The notes below the pieces were generated by a model. That model did no database searches and had not been told where the DNA came from. It saw nothing but the letters and a program-made list of their open reading frames with translations. From contig NZ_QOIM01000040.1 of NCBI RefSeq assembly GCF_003323735.1, positions 186,001 through 250,000 of the forward strand: a DNA stretch of 64,000 nt. The letters run 5' to 3'. The DNA is from Streptomyces reniochalinae (lineage in GTDB: Bacteria; Actinomycetota; Actinomycetes; Streptomycetales; Streptomycetaceae). A program made the translations under genes and the position numbers. The stretch's first letter is position 1. Each line of letters starts with the position of its first letter. Below, one piece after another: positions 7,444-14,635 of this stretch.

Positions 7444-8214
7444 ATGCCCTCCTCCCTCACCCCGAAGATCCGCTTCGAGCACGTCGGGAAGACCTTCCCC
7501 CTCCGAAGCGCACGCACGGCACGGACCGCCCCCGAGCGCTTCACCGCGCTCCAGGACATCGACCTGGACATCGCTCCGGGCGAGTTCAGCGTCCTGGTCG
7601 GCCCGAGCGGCTGCGGCAAGTCCACCCTCCTCGACCTGCTGGGCGGGCTCACCCACCCCACCCGCGGCCGTGTCCTGCTGGACGGCGCACCCGTCACAGG
7701 CCCCGGACGCGACCGTGGCACCGTCTTCCAGAGCTACGCGCTGCTGCCGTGGCGCACCGCGCGCGGCAACGTCGAGTTCGGTCTGGAGGCGGGCGGCACG
7801 CCGCGCCGCGAGCGCGCGGAGAAAGCCGCCGAGTACCTCTGCCTGGTGGGCCTCGACGGGTTCGCCGACCGGCACCCGCACGAGCTGTCGGGCGGCATGC
7901 GCCAGCGCGTCGCCCTCGCACGGAGCCTCGCCTGCGACCCCGACGTCCTGCTGATGGACGAGCCGTTCGCCGCGCTCGACGCGCAGACCCGCGAATCCCT
8001 CCAGGACGAACTGCTGCGCGTGTGGCGGCGCACCGGCAAGACCGTCGTCTTCATCACCCACAGCATCGACGAGGCCGCAGATGTACGCCGGCATCCTCAC
8101 CGTCTCCGCGCTCGGCGTCGCCTTCAACCAGCTTCTCGTCGCGCTGGAGCGCCGCTTCACCTCGTGGCGCACCGCCTGACCCCGCCGCTCACCGAAAGGA
8201 ACCCCCTCCCATGA
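7444..8214 (+). CDS. ABC transporter ATP-binding protein with abnormal C-terminus
   Basis: A nitrate/sulfonate/taurine-type ATPase. Walker A GPSGCGKST (residues 53-61), signature LSGGMRQRV, Walker B LLMDEPFAALD and the H-loop His (about residue 206, in FITHSIDEA) are all present. Directly after SIDEAA the sequence stops resembling the family, which normally continues with a hydrophobic strand and a short C-terminal region. It becomes Arg-rich (DVRRHPHRLRARRRLQ) because the reading frame runs through the 3' end of a permease gene in another frame. The last about 45 residues are therefore junk created by a deletion. The nucleotide-binding core is intact, so activity cannot be excluded. It starts 3 bp after the binding-protein stop. 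Confidence 0.85.
   Translation: MPSSLTPKIRFEHVGKTFPLRSARTARTAPERFTALQDIDLDIAPGEFSVLVGPSGCGKSTLLDLLGGLTHPTRGRVLLDGAPVTGPGRDRGTVFQSYALLPWRTARGNVEFGLEAGGTPRRERAEKAAEYLCLVGLDGFADRHPHELSGGMRQRVALARSLACDPDVLLMDEPFAALDAQTRESLQDELLRVWRRTGKTVVFITHSIDEAADVRRHPHRLRARRRLQPASRRAGAPLHLVAHRLTPPLTERNPLP
8081..8179 (+). pseudogene. Remnant of ABC permease gene (last 32 codons)
   Basis: In frame +2 relative to the window the sequence encodes MYAGILTVSALGVAFNQLL, then VALERRFTSWRTA and a stop at 8177. This is the typical final transmembrane helix and basic tail of SsuC/TauC-type permeases (hydrophobic helix, then LERR...WR). The rest of the permease is absent, and the fragment overlaps the abnormal 3' end of the ATPase gene. 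The simplest reading is one deletion with endpoints in the ATPase gene (around 8075) and near the end of the permease gene, about 0.8-0.9 kb lost relative to a normal ATPase-permease pair. A sequencing or assembly artefact is an alternative. Confidence 0.7.
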
Positions 8215-9107
8215 CCAGCTTCGACATCCGCCGCGTCGGCGGCCGTATCGGCGCCGAAGTCCTCGGCGTTGACCTGTCCGAGCCGCTCGCCCCCCACCTC
8301 GTCGAGGAGATCACCTCCGCCCTCCTCGCCCACAAGGCGCTCTTCTTCCGCGACCAGAGCCTCGACGACGCCGACCAGATCCGCTTCGCCTCCCTCTTCG
8401 GCGAACTGACCACCGCCCACCCCACCGTGCCCTCCGTGGCCGGACAGCCCCACATCCTGCCCGTCGACGGCGAGGAGGGCGTACGCGCCAACCGGTGGCA
8501 CACGGATGTCACCTTCGTGCGCACCCCGCCCGCGGTCAGCACGCTGCGCAGCCTCGTCGTCCCGCCCTACGGCGGGAACACGCTGGTGGCCAACGCGGCG
8601 GCCGCCTACGCCGACCTGCCCGAAGTGCTGCGCGCGTTCGCCGACCGGCTCTGGGCCGTCCACACCAACGACCACGACTACGCCGAACCGAAGAACCAGG
8701 CGGCGGCCGAGCGGCGCAAGGTGTTCACCGCGCGCCGCTGGCAGACCGCGCACCCCGTGGTGCGCGTCCACCCCGTCAGCGGCGAACGCGGTCTGTTCAT
8801 CGGCGGGTTCGCCCAGCGCCTCGTCGGGCTGGGCACCGAGGAGTCCCGCGACCTGCTGCGGATCCTCCAGTCCTACGTCACCCGTCCCGAGAACACCGTG
8901 CGGTGGGCCTGGGCACCCGGCGACCTCGTGCTGTTCGACAACCGCATCACCCAGCACTACGCCCCCGACGACTACGGCGACCTGCCCAGGCGGCTGCACC
9001 GGGTGACCGTCGCCGGTGACGTGCCCGTCGGTGTGGACGGCGCGCTCAGCCACGTCGTCGAGGGCGACGAGGCCGGCCACTACACCCCCGCGGCGGCCTC
9101 CCGATGA
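8211..9107 (+). CDS. TauD/TfdA family Fe(II)/2-oxoglutarate dioxygenase
   Basis: A 298-residue cytoplasmic enzyme of the taurine/alkylsulfate dioxygenase family, which uses 2-oxoglutarate and O2 to hydroxylate the carbon next to a sulfonate or sulfate group and release sulfite or sulfate. The facial triad is visible: His97 and Asp99 in WHTDVTF, and the distal His263 in RLHRVTV. The N-terminal motif GAEVLGVDLSEPL is typical. AAAGGA lies about 10 nt before ATG 8211. It was probably the last metabolic gene of the uptake operon, and is translationally coupled (ATGA) to the winged-helix gene. Substrate is uncertain among taurine, alkylsulfates and related compounds. Confidence 0.93.
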   Translation: MTSFDIRRVGGRIGAEVLGVDLSEPLAPHLVEEITSALLAHKALFFRDQSLDDADQIRFASLFGELTTAHPTVPSVAGQPHILPVDGEEGVRANRWHTDVTFVRTPPAVSTLRSLVVPPYGGNTLVANAAAAYADLPEVLRAFADRLWAVHTNDHDYAEPKNQAAAERRKVFTARRWQTAHPVVRVHPVSGERGLFIGGFAQRLVGLGTEESRDLLRILQSYVTRPENTVRWAWAPGDLVLFDNRITQHYAPDDYGDLPRRLHRVTVAGDVPVGVDGALSHVVEGDEAGHYTPAAASR

Positions 9108-9448
9108 CCGCCGGGGCCGCCGTCCTCGCCGAGAGCCCGCCGCGCGTGCTGCGGCTGCCCGCCGCCGAGGGCATCCGCGTCGACCGCGAGCGGCGCACCG
9201 TCCACGTCGACGGTACCGAAATCGACCTCACCTACCTGGAGTTCGAGCTGCTGGCGCACTTCGTGGAACAGCCGCACCGGGTGCACACCCGGGTGCAGCT
9301 CGTCAGCGGAGTGTGGGGGTACGGGGAGCACGTCGGGGACGGGCGGACCGTCGACGTCCACGTCGCCCGGCTGCGGCGCAAGCTCGGAGCGCGCTACCGC
9401 GCCCGCATCGTGACGGTGCGGCGCGTCGGCTACAAGTACACGCCGTAG
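9104..9448 (+). CDS. Orphan winged-helix (OmpR/PhoB-type DNA-binding domain) protein
   Basis: A 114-residue protein consisting almost only of a Trans_reg_C domain: IDLTYLEFELLAHFV, then RVQLVSGVWGY, then RTVDVHVARLRRKLG and VRRVGYKYTP. No receiver domain precedes it. The start overlaps the dioxygenase stop by 4 bp (ATGA), so the two are translationally coupled. Context suggests a local regulator of the organosulfur genes; similar short winged-helix proteins occur beside sulfonate genes in other Streptomyces, but a role here is inference. A long hairpin (9470-9513) follows. Confidence 0.85.
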   Translation: MTAGAAVLAESPPRVLRLPAAEGIRVDRERRTVHVDGTEIDLTYLEFELLAHFVEQPHRVHTRVQLVSGVWGYGEHVGDGRTVDVHVARLRRKLGARYRARIVTVRRVGYKYTP

Positions 9449-9469
9449 CCTCCCCCGCCCGCACCCACA

Positions 9470-9513
9470 CCGTTCTCCCGGGGCCACACGCCCCGTGCGC
9501 CCCGGGAGAACGG
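9470..9513 (+). terminator. Strong hairpin between winged-helix gene and ssuE
   Basis: A perfect 15-bp stem (9470-9484 with 9499-9513) and a 14-nt loop, no T tract. It probably ends or attenuates transcription from the dioxygenase/winged-helix pair before ssuE. Confidence 0.6.
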
Positions 9514-9541
9514 GCCGACCAGGACCGACCAAGGACCCCAC

Positions 9542-10144
9542 ATGGCACTCATCCTCACCCTCGCGGGCAGCCCCTCACCCTCCAGCCGCACGGAGCGGCT
9601 GCTGCGCGAGGTGGGCACACGGCTGGGCCGCGAGGGCGGACACGAGATACGGCACCTCGCCGTGCGCGACCTGCCGGCAGCGCCGCTCCTGGCCGCCGAC
9701 CACACCCACCCCGCACTCCGCGAGGCGCTCGCGGCCGTCGCGGCCGCGGACGCCGTCGTGATCGGCACTCCCGTCTACAAGGCGGCCTACAGCGGCCTGC
9801 TCAAGACCTTCCTCGACGTCCTTACGCGCACCGCGCTGCACGGCAAGGAACTGCTGCCGCTGCTGACCGGCGGCAGCCGCGCACACGTGCTGGCGCTGGA
9901 CTACGCGCTGTGTCCGGTCCTGGCCGCGCTGGGCGGCCACGCCCAGCTGAGGGGCCGCTTCGTGCTGGACGAGCACCTCGTCACCGAGCCCGGGGACGCG
10001 GCCGACGGCGGCGCCGGTGGTCTCGGCGGTGTCGGCGGTGTCCGGCTCAGCGGCGAGGCGGAGGCGGGGGTGGCCGCAGCCGTCGCCGAAGCCCTCGCCG
10101 CACGAGAACGGCACAGCGCCCGGGCCGTTCCGGCGGTGGCGTGA
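9542..10144 (+). CDS. ssuE: NADPH-dependent FMN reductase, SsuE type
   Basis: A 200-residue flavodoxin-fold reductase that supplies reduced FMN to two-component alkanesulfonate monooxygenases. Family features: LTLAGSPSPSSRTERLL (phosphate-binding loop), AVVIGTPVYKAAYSGLLKTFLDVL, and LTGGSRAHVLALDYALCPVL. The C-terminal part has a Gly-rich insertion (DGGAGGLGGVGGV). ATG 9542 follows GGACC. Directly downstream is a 3' fragment of ssuD, its expected partner, so the enzyme may now serve another flavin-dependent oxygenase or be on its way out. Confidence 0.88.
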   Translation: MALILTLAGSPSPSSRTERLLREVGTRLGREGGHEIRHLAVRDLPAAPLLAADHTHPALREALAAVAAADAVVIGTPVYKAAYSGLLKTFLDVLTRTALHGKELLPLLTGGSRAHVLALDYALCPVLAALGGHAQLRGRFVLDEHLVTEPGDAADGGAGGLGGVGGVRLSGEAEAGVAAAVAEALAARERHSARAVPAVA

Positions 10145-10167
10145 AGTAGACCGCCGTCCCCGGCGCC

Positions 10168-10216
10168 CGCGTGCGACAGGCCGCCCGCCGTCCCACCGCC
10201 GCGTGCGACAGGCCGC
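10168..10216 (+). repeat. 17-bp direct repeat at the ssuE-ssuD' junction
   Basis: CGCGTGCGACAGGCCGC occurs at 10168-10184 and 10200-10216, each preceded by CCGCCGTCCC, giving a near-perfect 32-34-bp tandem duplication. It sits exactly where the 5' two-thirds of ssuD is missing, so it may mark the rearrangement. Confidence 0.75.
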
Positions 10217-10701
10217 AGAACCGGCCCTCGCAGCTGGCCTGGGCCGAGGCGGAACGGCTGCTGGAGGGCTCCAGCCCGGAAGCCGTGCCGCGGGCCCAAC
10301 AGGGCCTGCGCCGCAGCGAGTCCGAGGGCCAGCAGCGCATGCTGGCCCTGCACGGCGGGGCGCTTCCCAGCGCCCCCGGACCCGGTCGAGCAGGGGGCAC
10401 CCGGGCCGACCTGGAGATCCACCCGGGGCTGTGGGCGGGCATCGGGCTGGTGCGCGGCGGCGCGGGCACGGCCCTGGTCGGCAGCCACGAGGAGGTCGCC
10501 GACCTGATCGCCCGGTACCGCGAGGCGGGCATCGAGGAGTTCGTCCTCTCCGGCTACCCGCACCTGGAAGAGGTCTACTGGTTCGGCGAGAACGTACTCC
10601 CACTGGTACGCCGCCGGGCGGCGCGGGCACCGGGTCCAGCCGTGGGGGTGGGGACGTCTACGGGCCGGCCGGATCGCCGAAGCCGGCGGCGACACACCTG
10701 A
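10171..10701 (+). pseudogene. ssuD: 3' fragment of alkanesulfonate monooxygenase gene (ssuD)
   Basis: The frame encodes about 176 residues matching only the C-terminal third of FMNH2-dependent alkanesulfonate monooxygenase (family about 380 residues): AWAEAERLL, ESEGQQRMLALHGG, LWAGIGLVRGGAGTALVG and SGYPHLEEVYWFGENVLPLV. The N-terminal part of the TIM barrel, including the early flavin and substrate residues, is missing. No good ribosome binding site precedes GTG 10171. It ends 30 bp from the convergent sirohydrochlorin chelatase gene. Loss of SsuD would block desulfonation of alkanesulfonates by this locus. Confidence 0.8.
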
Positions 10702-10731
10702 GCCGGATCGACCGCCGGTGGAGGGTGAGCC

Positions 10732-11514
10732 CTACGCCGCCGAGGCGGCGAGGTCGTGGGCCGGCGTGGTGGCCCGGTAGCGTTCGAGCACGACCCGGGC
10801 CACTTCCGGCGCGGGGCCCAGGACGGGGGCCAGGATGTCGGCGCCGGCCTCCCGGGCGCCGGTGGCGATGCGGTCGGGGAGGCGGCCGGGGGCCAGGACG
10901 TACGGTGCCACCGCCACCCGGCGCGCTCCCGCCGCGCGCAGGTCCCGTACGGCGTCGGCCGTGCGGGGCGCCGAGGCGGAGGCGAACGCAGGCCGCACGG
11001 CACACCAACCGGTGGTACGCCGCCACTCCCGCGCGATTGCTGCGATCACTGCGCTCGCCTCCGGGTCAGAGGAACCGGCCGCCGCCAGGACGACGCCGGT
11101 GAAGGGCGCGTCACCGGGCGCCACCCCGGCCGCGCGCAACCGCCGCTCCAGGGCGACGGTCAGTGCGGGGTGCGGGCCCAGGACGTCCGCCTGGCGGACG
11201 GTCAGGCCCGGCAGGGACGCGCTCTCCTCGGCCAGCACCCCGGGGATGTCGGTCTTGGCGTGGAAGGCGCGGGTCAGCAGCAGCGGGACGGCGACGACCT
11301 GCCGGGCGCCCGCCGCGTGCAGCGACCGCAGCGCGGTCCCCACCGACGGCGTGTCGAAGTCGAGGTATCCCACCGCGACCGGCAGCCCCGGCGCGCGCCG
11401 CCGCACGCGGGCGGTGAGTGCGGCGACCGTGGCGGCGTGCCGCGGGTCGCGGCTGCCGTGCGCGATCAGCAGCAGTGCGGGGGAGGCGGGGGTGAGGGGT
11501 GTGGCACGTGACAT
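10732..11514 (-). CDS. Sirohydrochlorin chelatase (CbiX-type)
   Basis: A 260-residue cytoplasmic chelatase. The N-terminal LLLIAHGSRDPRHAAT holds the conserved catalytic His of the CbiX/SirB family, and a second half-domain repeats the fold (FTGVVLAAAGSSDPEA). It would insert Fe2+ into sirohydrochlorin to make siroheme, the cofactor of the sulfite reductase encoded at the head of this operon. ATG 11514 shares one base with the permease stop (TGATG), so it is the last gene of the sulfur-assimilation operon. A Co2+ chelatase role (cobalamin) is possible by family but less likely here. Confidence 0.88.
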   Translation of the reverse strand: MSRATPLTPASPALLLIAHGSRDPRHAATVAALTARVRRRAPGLPVAVGYLDFDTPSVGTALRSLHAAGARQVVAVPLLLTRAFHAKTDIPGVLAEESASLPGLTVRQADVLGPHPALTVALERRLRAAGVAPGDAPFTGVVLAAAGSSDPEASAVIAAIAREWRRTTGWCAVRPAFASASAPRTADAVRDLRAAGARRVAVAPYVLAPGRLPDRIATGAREAGADILAPVLGPAPEVARVVLERYRATTPAHDLAASAA

Positions 11515-12470
11515 CAGCGCAGCAGCCCCCGGTGGCGCAGGACGCGCCGTTCGACGGGCGCGAAGACGAGGAGTTCGATGCCGATGCCCACCAGCAGGAT
11601 GAGCAGGATGGCGCCCAGTACGAGTGGCATGTCCTGGTAGGAGCGGCCGGTGTCCAGCAGCCGGCCGAGGCCCACGCCCAGCTCGGGTGAGGTGGCGATC
11701 AGTTCGGCCGCCATCAGGGACCGCCAGGAGAACGCCCAGCCCTGTTTGAGCCCCGCGATGTAGCCGGGCAGTGCGGCGGGCAGCAGTACGTGGCGGACGC
11801 CGCGCAGCCCTCGGGCGCCGATCACCTTGCCCGCGCGCAGGTGCAGCGGGTCGATCCGGTCGACGCCGGCGACCAGGCCGTTGGCGATGGAGGGGACGGC
11901 GCCCAGCAGTACGACGGCGTAGATGGTGGCGTTCGTCAGCCCGAACCAGATGATCGCCGCCGGCACCCACGCGACCGAGGGCAGCGACTGGAGTCCGGAG
12001 AGGATCGGACCGATCGCCGCGCGCACCGGCCGCACCCTGGCGACCAGCAGCCCCAGCGGCGTCCCGGCCACGAGGGCGACGCCGAAGCCCAGCGCCCCAC
12101 GGGAGACGCTCTGCCAGACGACGCCGAGGATCGTGCCCTTGTACCACTCCTCGGCCAGCGCGTCCCACACCATCAGCGGGCCGGGCAGCTGGTAGTCGGG
12201 CTTGAGGTCGAGCGCGAACGCCGCCTGCCACAGCGCCAGGACCAGCACGACGGCCAGCACCGGCGGCAGTACCTTGTGCCGCAGCGCTTCCCCGAGGGCG
12301 GGGCGTGCCGTTGCGTGGGTGTCCAGCGCGTCGAGCCCGGCCTCCAGGCCGGCCAGGTCGCTGCCGGGCGCCGGGGTCTCGCGCGCGGCCGTGGTGGCCG
12401 CCGCGCTGGTGGCCCGTTCGTCGTCGGGTCGCGGCTCTGTGGTCGCCGGCTGTGTCTCAGTGCTGGCCAT
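11514..12470 (-). CDS. ABC transporter permease (sulfonate/taurine type)
   Basis: A 318-residue integral membrane protein. A charged N-terminal tail of about 60 residues is followed by hydrophobic helices; the BPD_transp_1 (EAA) loop is visible around GARGLRGVRHVLLPAALPGYIAGLKQGWAFSW. The C-terminal helix and basic tail (PVERRVLRHRG) are complete. It overlaps the start of the ATPase gene's end by 14 bp and is coupled to the chelatase gene. It belongs with the ATPase (12457) and binding protein (13267). It is the only intact permease of this kind in the window and may also serve the broken system at 6.4-8.2 kb. Confidence 0.92.
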   Translation of the reverse strand: MASTETQPATTEPRPDDERATSAAATTAARETPAPGSDLAGLEAGLDALDTHATARPALGEALRHKVLPPVLAVVLVLALWQAAFALDLKPDYQLPGPLMVWDALAEEWYKGTILGVVWQSVSRGALGFGVALVAGTPLGLLVARVRPVRAAIGPILSGLQSLPSVAWVPAAIIWFGLTNATIYAVVLLGAVPSIANGLVAGVDRIDPLHLRAGKVIGARGLRGVRHVLLPAALPGYIAGLKQGWAFSWRSLMAAELIATSPELGVGLGRLLDTGRSYQDMPLVLGAILLILLVGIGIELLVFAPVERRVLRHRGLLR

Positions 12471-13212
12471 GGCGGCGGATCTCCCCCCGGAGCTGTTCGG
12501 TGATCTCGACGGACAGCGCGGCGACGTCCGCGTCCTCGATACGGCGCGGGTGCGGGATGCCGACCTCCCACTGTCTGGCGACGCGTCCCGGCCGGGAGGA
12601 GAGCAGCACGACGCGCTCGGCGAGCCGTACGGCCTCGCGGACGTTGTGCGTGACGAAGAGCACGGCGACGTTCGTCTCGGACCAGACGCGGGTCAGCTCC
12701 TCGTGGAGGACGTCGCGGGTGATGGCGTCCAGCGCGGCGAACGGCTCGTCCATCAGCAGCAGCCGGCTGTCCTGCGCCAGCGCCCTGGCGAGCGCGACCC
12801 GCTGCCGCATGCCGCCGGACAGCTCGTGGACGCGCTTGGTGTACGCGCCTCGCAGCCGGACGAGCCGTAGCAGCCGTTCGGCCTCGTCGGTGCGGTCCGC
12901 TCTGGGCATGCCGCGCATCTTCAGGGCCAGTTCGATGTTCTTGCCCGCGGTCAGCCACGGGAAGAGCGCGTGCTCCTGGAACATCAGTGCCGGGCGTCCG
13001 CCGGGCACCTCGATGGTGCCGGTGGTGGGAGCGTCGAGGCCCGCCACGAGGTTGAGCAGGGTGCTCTTGCCGCAGCCCGAGGCGCCGAGCAGGGTGACGA
13101 ACTCTCCGGGGGCCACGTCGACGCTGATGTCGTCGAGTACCTGCTGCGGGCCGAACGACTTGGTCACGTGCGTGAGGCGGGCGGCGGTGCCGGCCGCTGT
13201 GGTCACGGTCAC
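12457..13212 (-). CDS. ABC transporter ATP-binding protein (sulfonate/taurine type)
   Basis: A 251-residue ATPase with the full motif set: Walker A GASGCGKST, signature LSGGMRQRVALARAL, Walker B LLLMDEPFAALD, H-loop FVTHNVREA. Unlike the copy at 7444, the C-terminal region continues normally (RLAERVVLLSSRPGRVARQWEV and a short tail), which shows what the other copy has lost. It overlaps the permease gene by 14 bp and lies 54 bp downstream of the binding-protein gene in the same operon. It should energise uptake of a sulfonate or sulfate ester. Confidence 0.93.
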   Translation of the reverse strand: MTVTTAAGTAARLTHVTKSFGPQQVLDDISVDVAPGEFVTLLGASGCGKSTLLNLVAGLDAPTTGTIEVPGGRPALMFQEHALFPWLTAGKNIELALKMRGMPRADRTDEAERLLRLVRLRGAYTKRVHELSGGMRQRVALARALAQDSRLLLMDEPFAALDAITRDVLHEELTRVWSETNVAVLFVTHNVREAVRLAERVVLLSSRPGRVARQWEVGIPHPRRIEDADVAALSVEITEQLRGEIRRHGQH

Positions 13213-13266
13213 TGGTTCACCTCCTTCTCGTAGGGGGCTCAGGCTTCTCGGAGGGGCTCAGGGGGA

Positions 13267-14388
13267 TCAGGGGCGGCCGAGACCGGCGTCGGTCACGGCG
13301 GGACGGCCCTCGCTCCTGAGGACTCGGTTGAGCGGGGCGAGGTCGTAGACCCCGGCCAGTTGCGGCGTCTCCAGCAGCCCGGCCGCGTCGGCGTGTTCCG
13401 CCTGTTTCCGCAACGTGGCGGCCAGCGGGTCGTCCGTCACCTCGATCCGCCGGAAGGCCGCGTCGAGTACGTCGCGGGGCAGCGGCTTGCCCGCGTCGCG
13501 TCGCAGGGCGTCGTTGACGTACTTCTTCGCGGTGCCGGGGTGGGAGCGGATCCACGCGTTGGTCCGCACCGAGCCGCGCAGCACGGCCTCGACCGCGTCG
13601 GGGTGTTCGTCGAGGAAGTCCTTTCGCACCACCAGGTTGGTGGTGACGAACTTCCCCTCCTTCCACAGCTTCTCCTCGTCGAGCAGGACCTTCCCGCCTT
13701 CCGCCACCAGCCTGGAGGCGGTCGGTTCGGGGACCCACGCGCCGTCGATGCCGCCCTGCCGGAAGGTGGTGGGGATCTCCTTGTTGTCCTGCCGCAGCAC
13801 CGAGGTGGCGCCCCTGCCGGTCTCCGGGTCGACGTCGATGCCTTTGCTCCGCAGGTGGTGCAGCAGCGCCACGTCCTGTGTGTTGCCCAACTGGGGTGTG
13901 GCGAGCGTCTTGCCCCTCAGGTCGTCGGGCGAGGCCACCTTCTCCGGGTCAACGACCAGGGAGGCGCCGCCCGAGGTCGCGCCCGAGACGATCCGCAGGT
14001 TCTTCCCGCCCGACTGCACCCACCCGTTGACGGCGGAGGAGGGGCCGACCCAGGTCATGTCGACGGCCTTCGCGTTGAGCGCTTCGATGGCGGAGGGCCC
14101 GGCGTCGAAGACCTGGGTGGAGACCTTCGTGCCGCCCAGCTCCCGCGGTATCGGGCCGCCGGAGCGCAGCCCCACCAGGGGGGTGGCGTGGGTGACGTTG
14201 GGGAAGTACCCGAGCTTCACCTCGTCGAGCCCGTCGATCTTCTCGCCGCCCGCGGGCGCGGGGTCACCACTGACGACGGCCTTCGACCCGTACCCGCAGC
14301 CCGCCGCCAGGAGCAGTGCCCACAGTGCGGCGAGAGCCGCCGGGGTCCGGCGGGAAGGGCGTGGTGGCAGGGCTCGGATGCGGGGCAC
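13267..14388 (-). CDS. ABC transporter substrate-binding lipoprotein (aliphatic sulfonate type)
   Basis: A 373-residue exported lipoprotein. The signal peptide has a basic N-terminus (RPSRRTPAAL), a hydrophobic core and the lipobox LAAGC (Cys about residue 31). The SsuA-like body includes VKLGYFPNVTHATPLVGL, MTWVGPSSAVNGWV and LRGKTLATPQLGNTQDVAL, typical of the family that delivers sulfonates, nitrate or thiamine precursors. Its operon with cysN/D/C/H argues for a sulfur source. A 247-bp gap separates it from cysN, so it may have an internal promoter or processing site there. Confidence 0.92.
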   Translation of the reverse strand: MPRIRALPPRPSRRTPAALAALWALLLAAGCGYGSKAVVSGDPAPAGGEKIDGLDEVKLGYFPNVTHATPLVGLRSGGPIPRELGGTKVSTQVFDAGPSAIEALNAKAVDMTWVGPSSAVNGWVQSGGKNLRIVSGATSGGASLVVDPEKVASPDDLRGKTLATPQLGNTQDVALLHHLRSKGIDVDPETGRGATSVLRQDNKEIPTTFRQGGIDGAWVPEPTASRLVAEGGKVLLDEEKLWKEGKFVTTNLVVRKDFLDEHPDAVEAVLRGSVRTNAWIRSHPGTAKKYVNDALRRDAGKPLPRDVLDAAFRRIEVTDDPLAATLRKQAEHADAAGLLETPQLAGVYDLAPLNRVLRSEGRPAVTDAGLGRP

Positions 14389-14468
14389 TGAGGTGTCCTC
14401 TCAGGGGGCGGGTGCGGGGCGGCCTCCGCGCGGTGTCCGGGGATTGCCGGACCTCACGGACGGCGGGC

Positions 14469-14504
14469 GGTGAGCGTGGCGTACGGGGGCGTACGCACCT
14501 CACC
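14469..14504 (-). repeat. Inverted repeat in the cysN to binding-protein gap
   Basis: GCGTACG-GGGG-CGTACGC (14479-14496) is a perfect 7-bp stem with a 4-nt loop; outer GGTGAG/CTCACC arms (14469-14474, 14499-14504) extend it imperfectly. It may be a hairpin that tunes expression of the transport genes relative to cysDN, or an operator. Confidence 0.45.
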
Positions 14505-14635
14505 GTGCACATCGCCCCACTCCGCCCTGTCCGCTGCCGCGTGCGCCGCTGCCGATGCGGCCACCGGTCTGGTCGAAGGTCGAGAAGGCCTCGTGCGACA
14601 TGCCCGGAGCGCCCATGGTGTGCGGACCCCCGGTC

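Noticed and set aside
5995..8172. 725-codon - strand frame
   Set aside because: Antisense to the solute-binding and ATPase genes; composition is that of a complementary shadow.
8081..8179. An independent small membrane protein at this position
   Set aside because: It matches only the last helix and tail of SsuC-type permeases, has no ribosome binding site of its own and sits at an ATPase break, so a gene remnant is the better reading.
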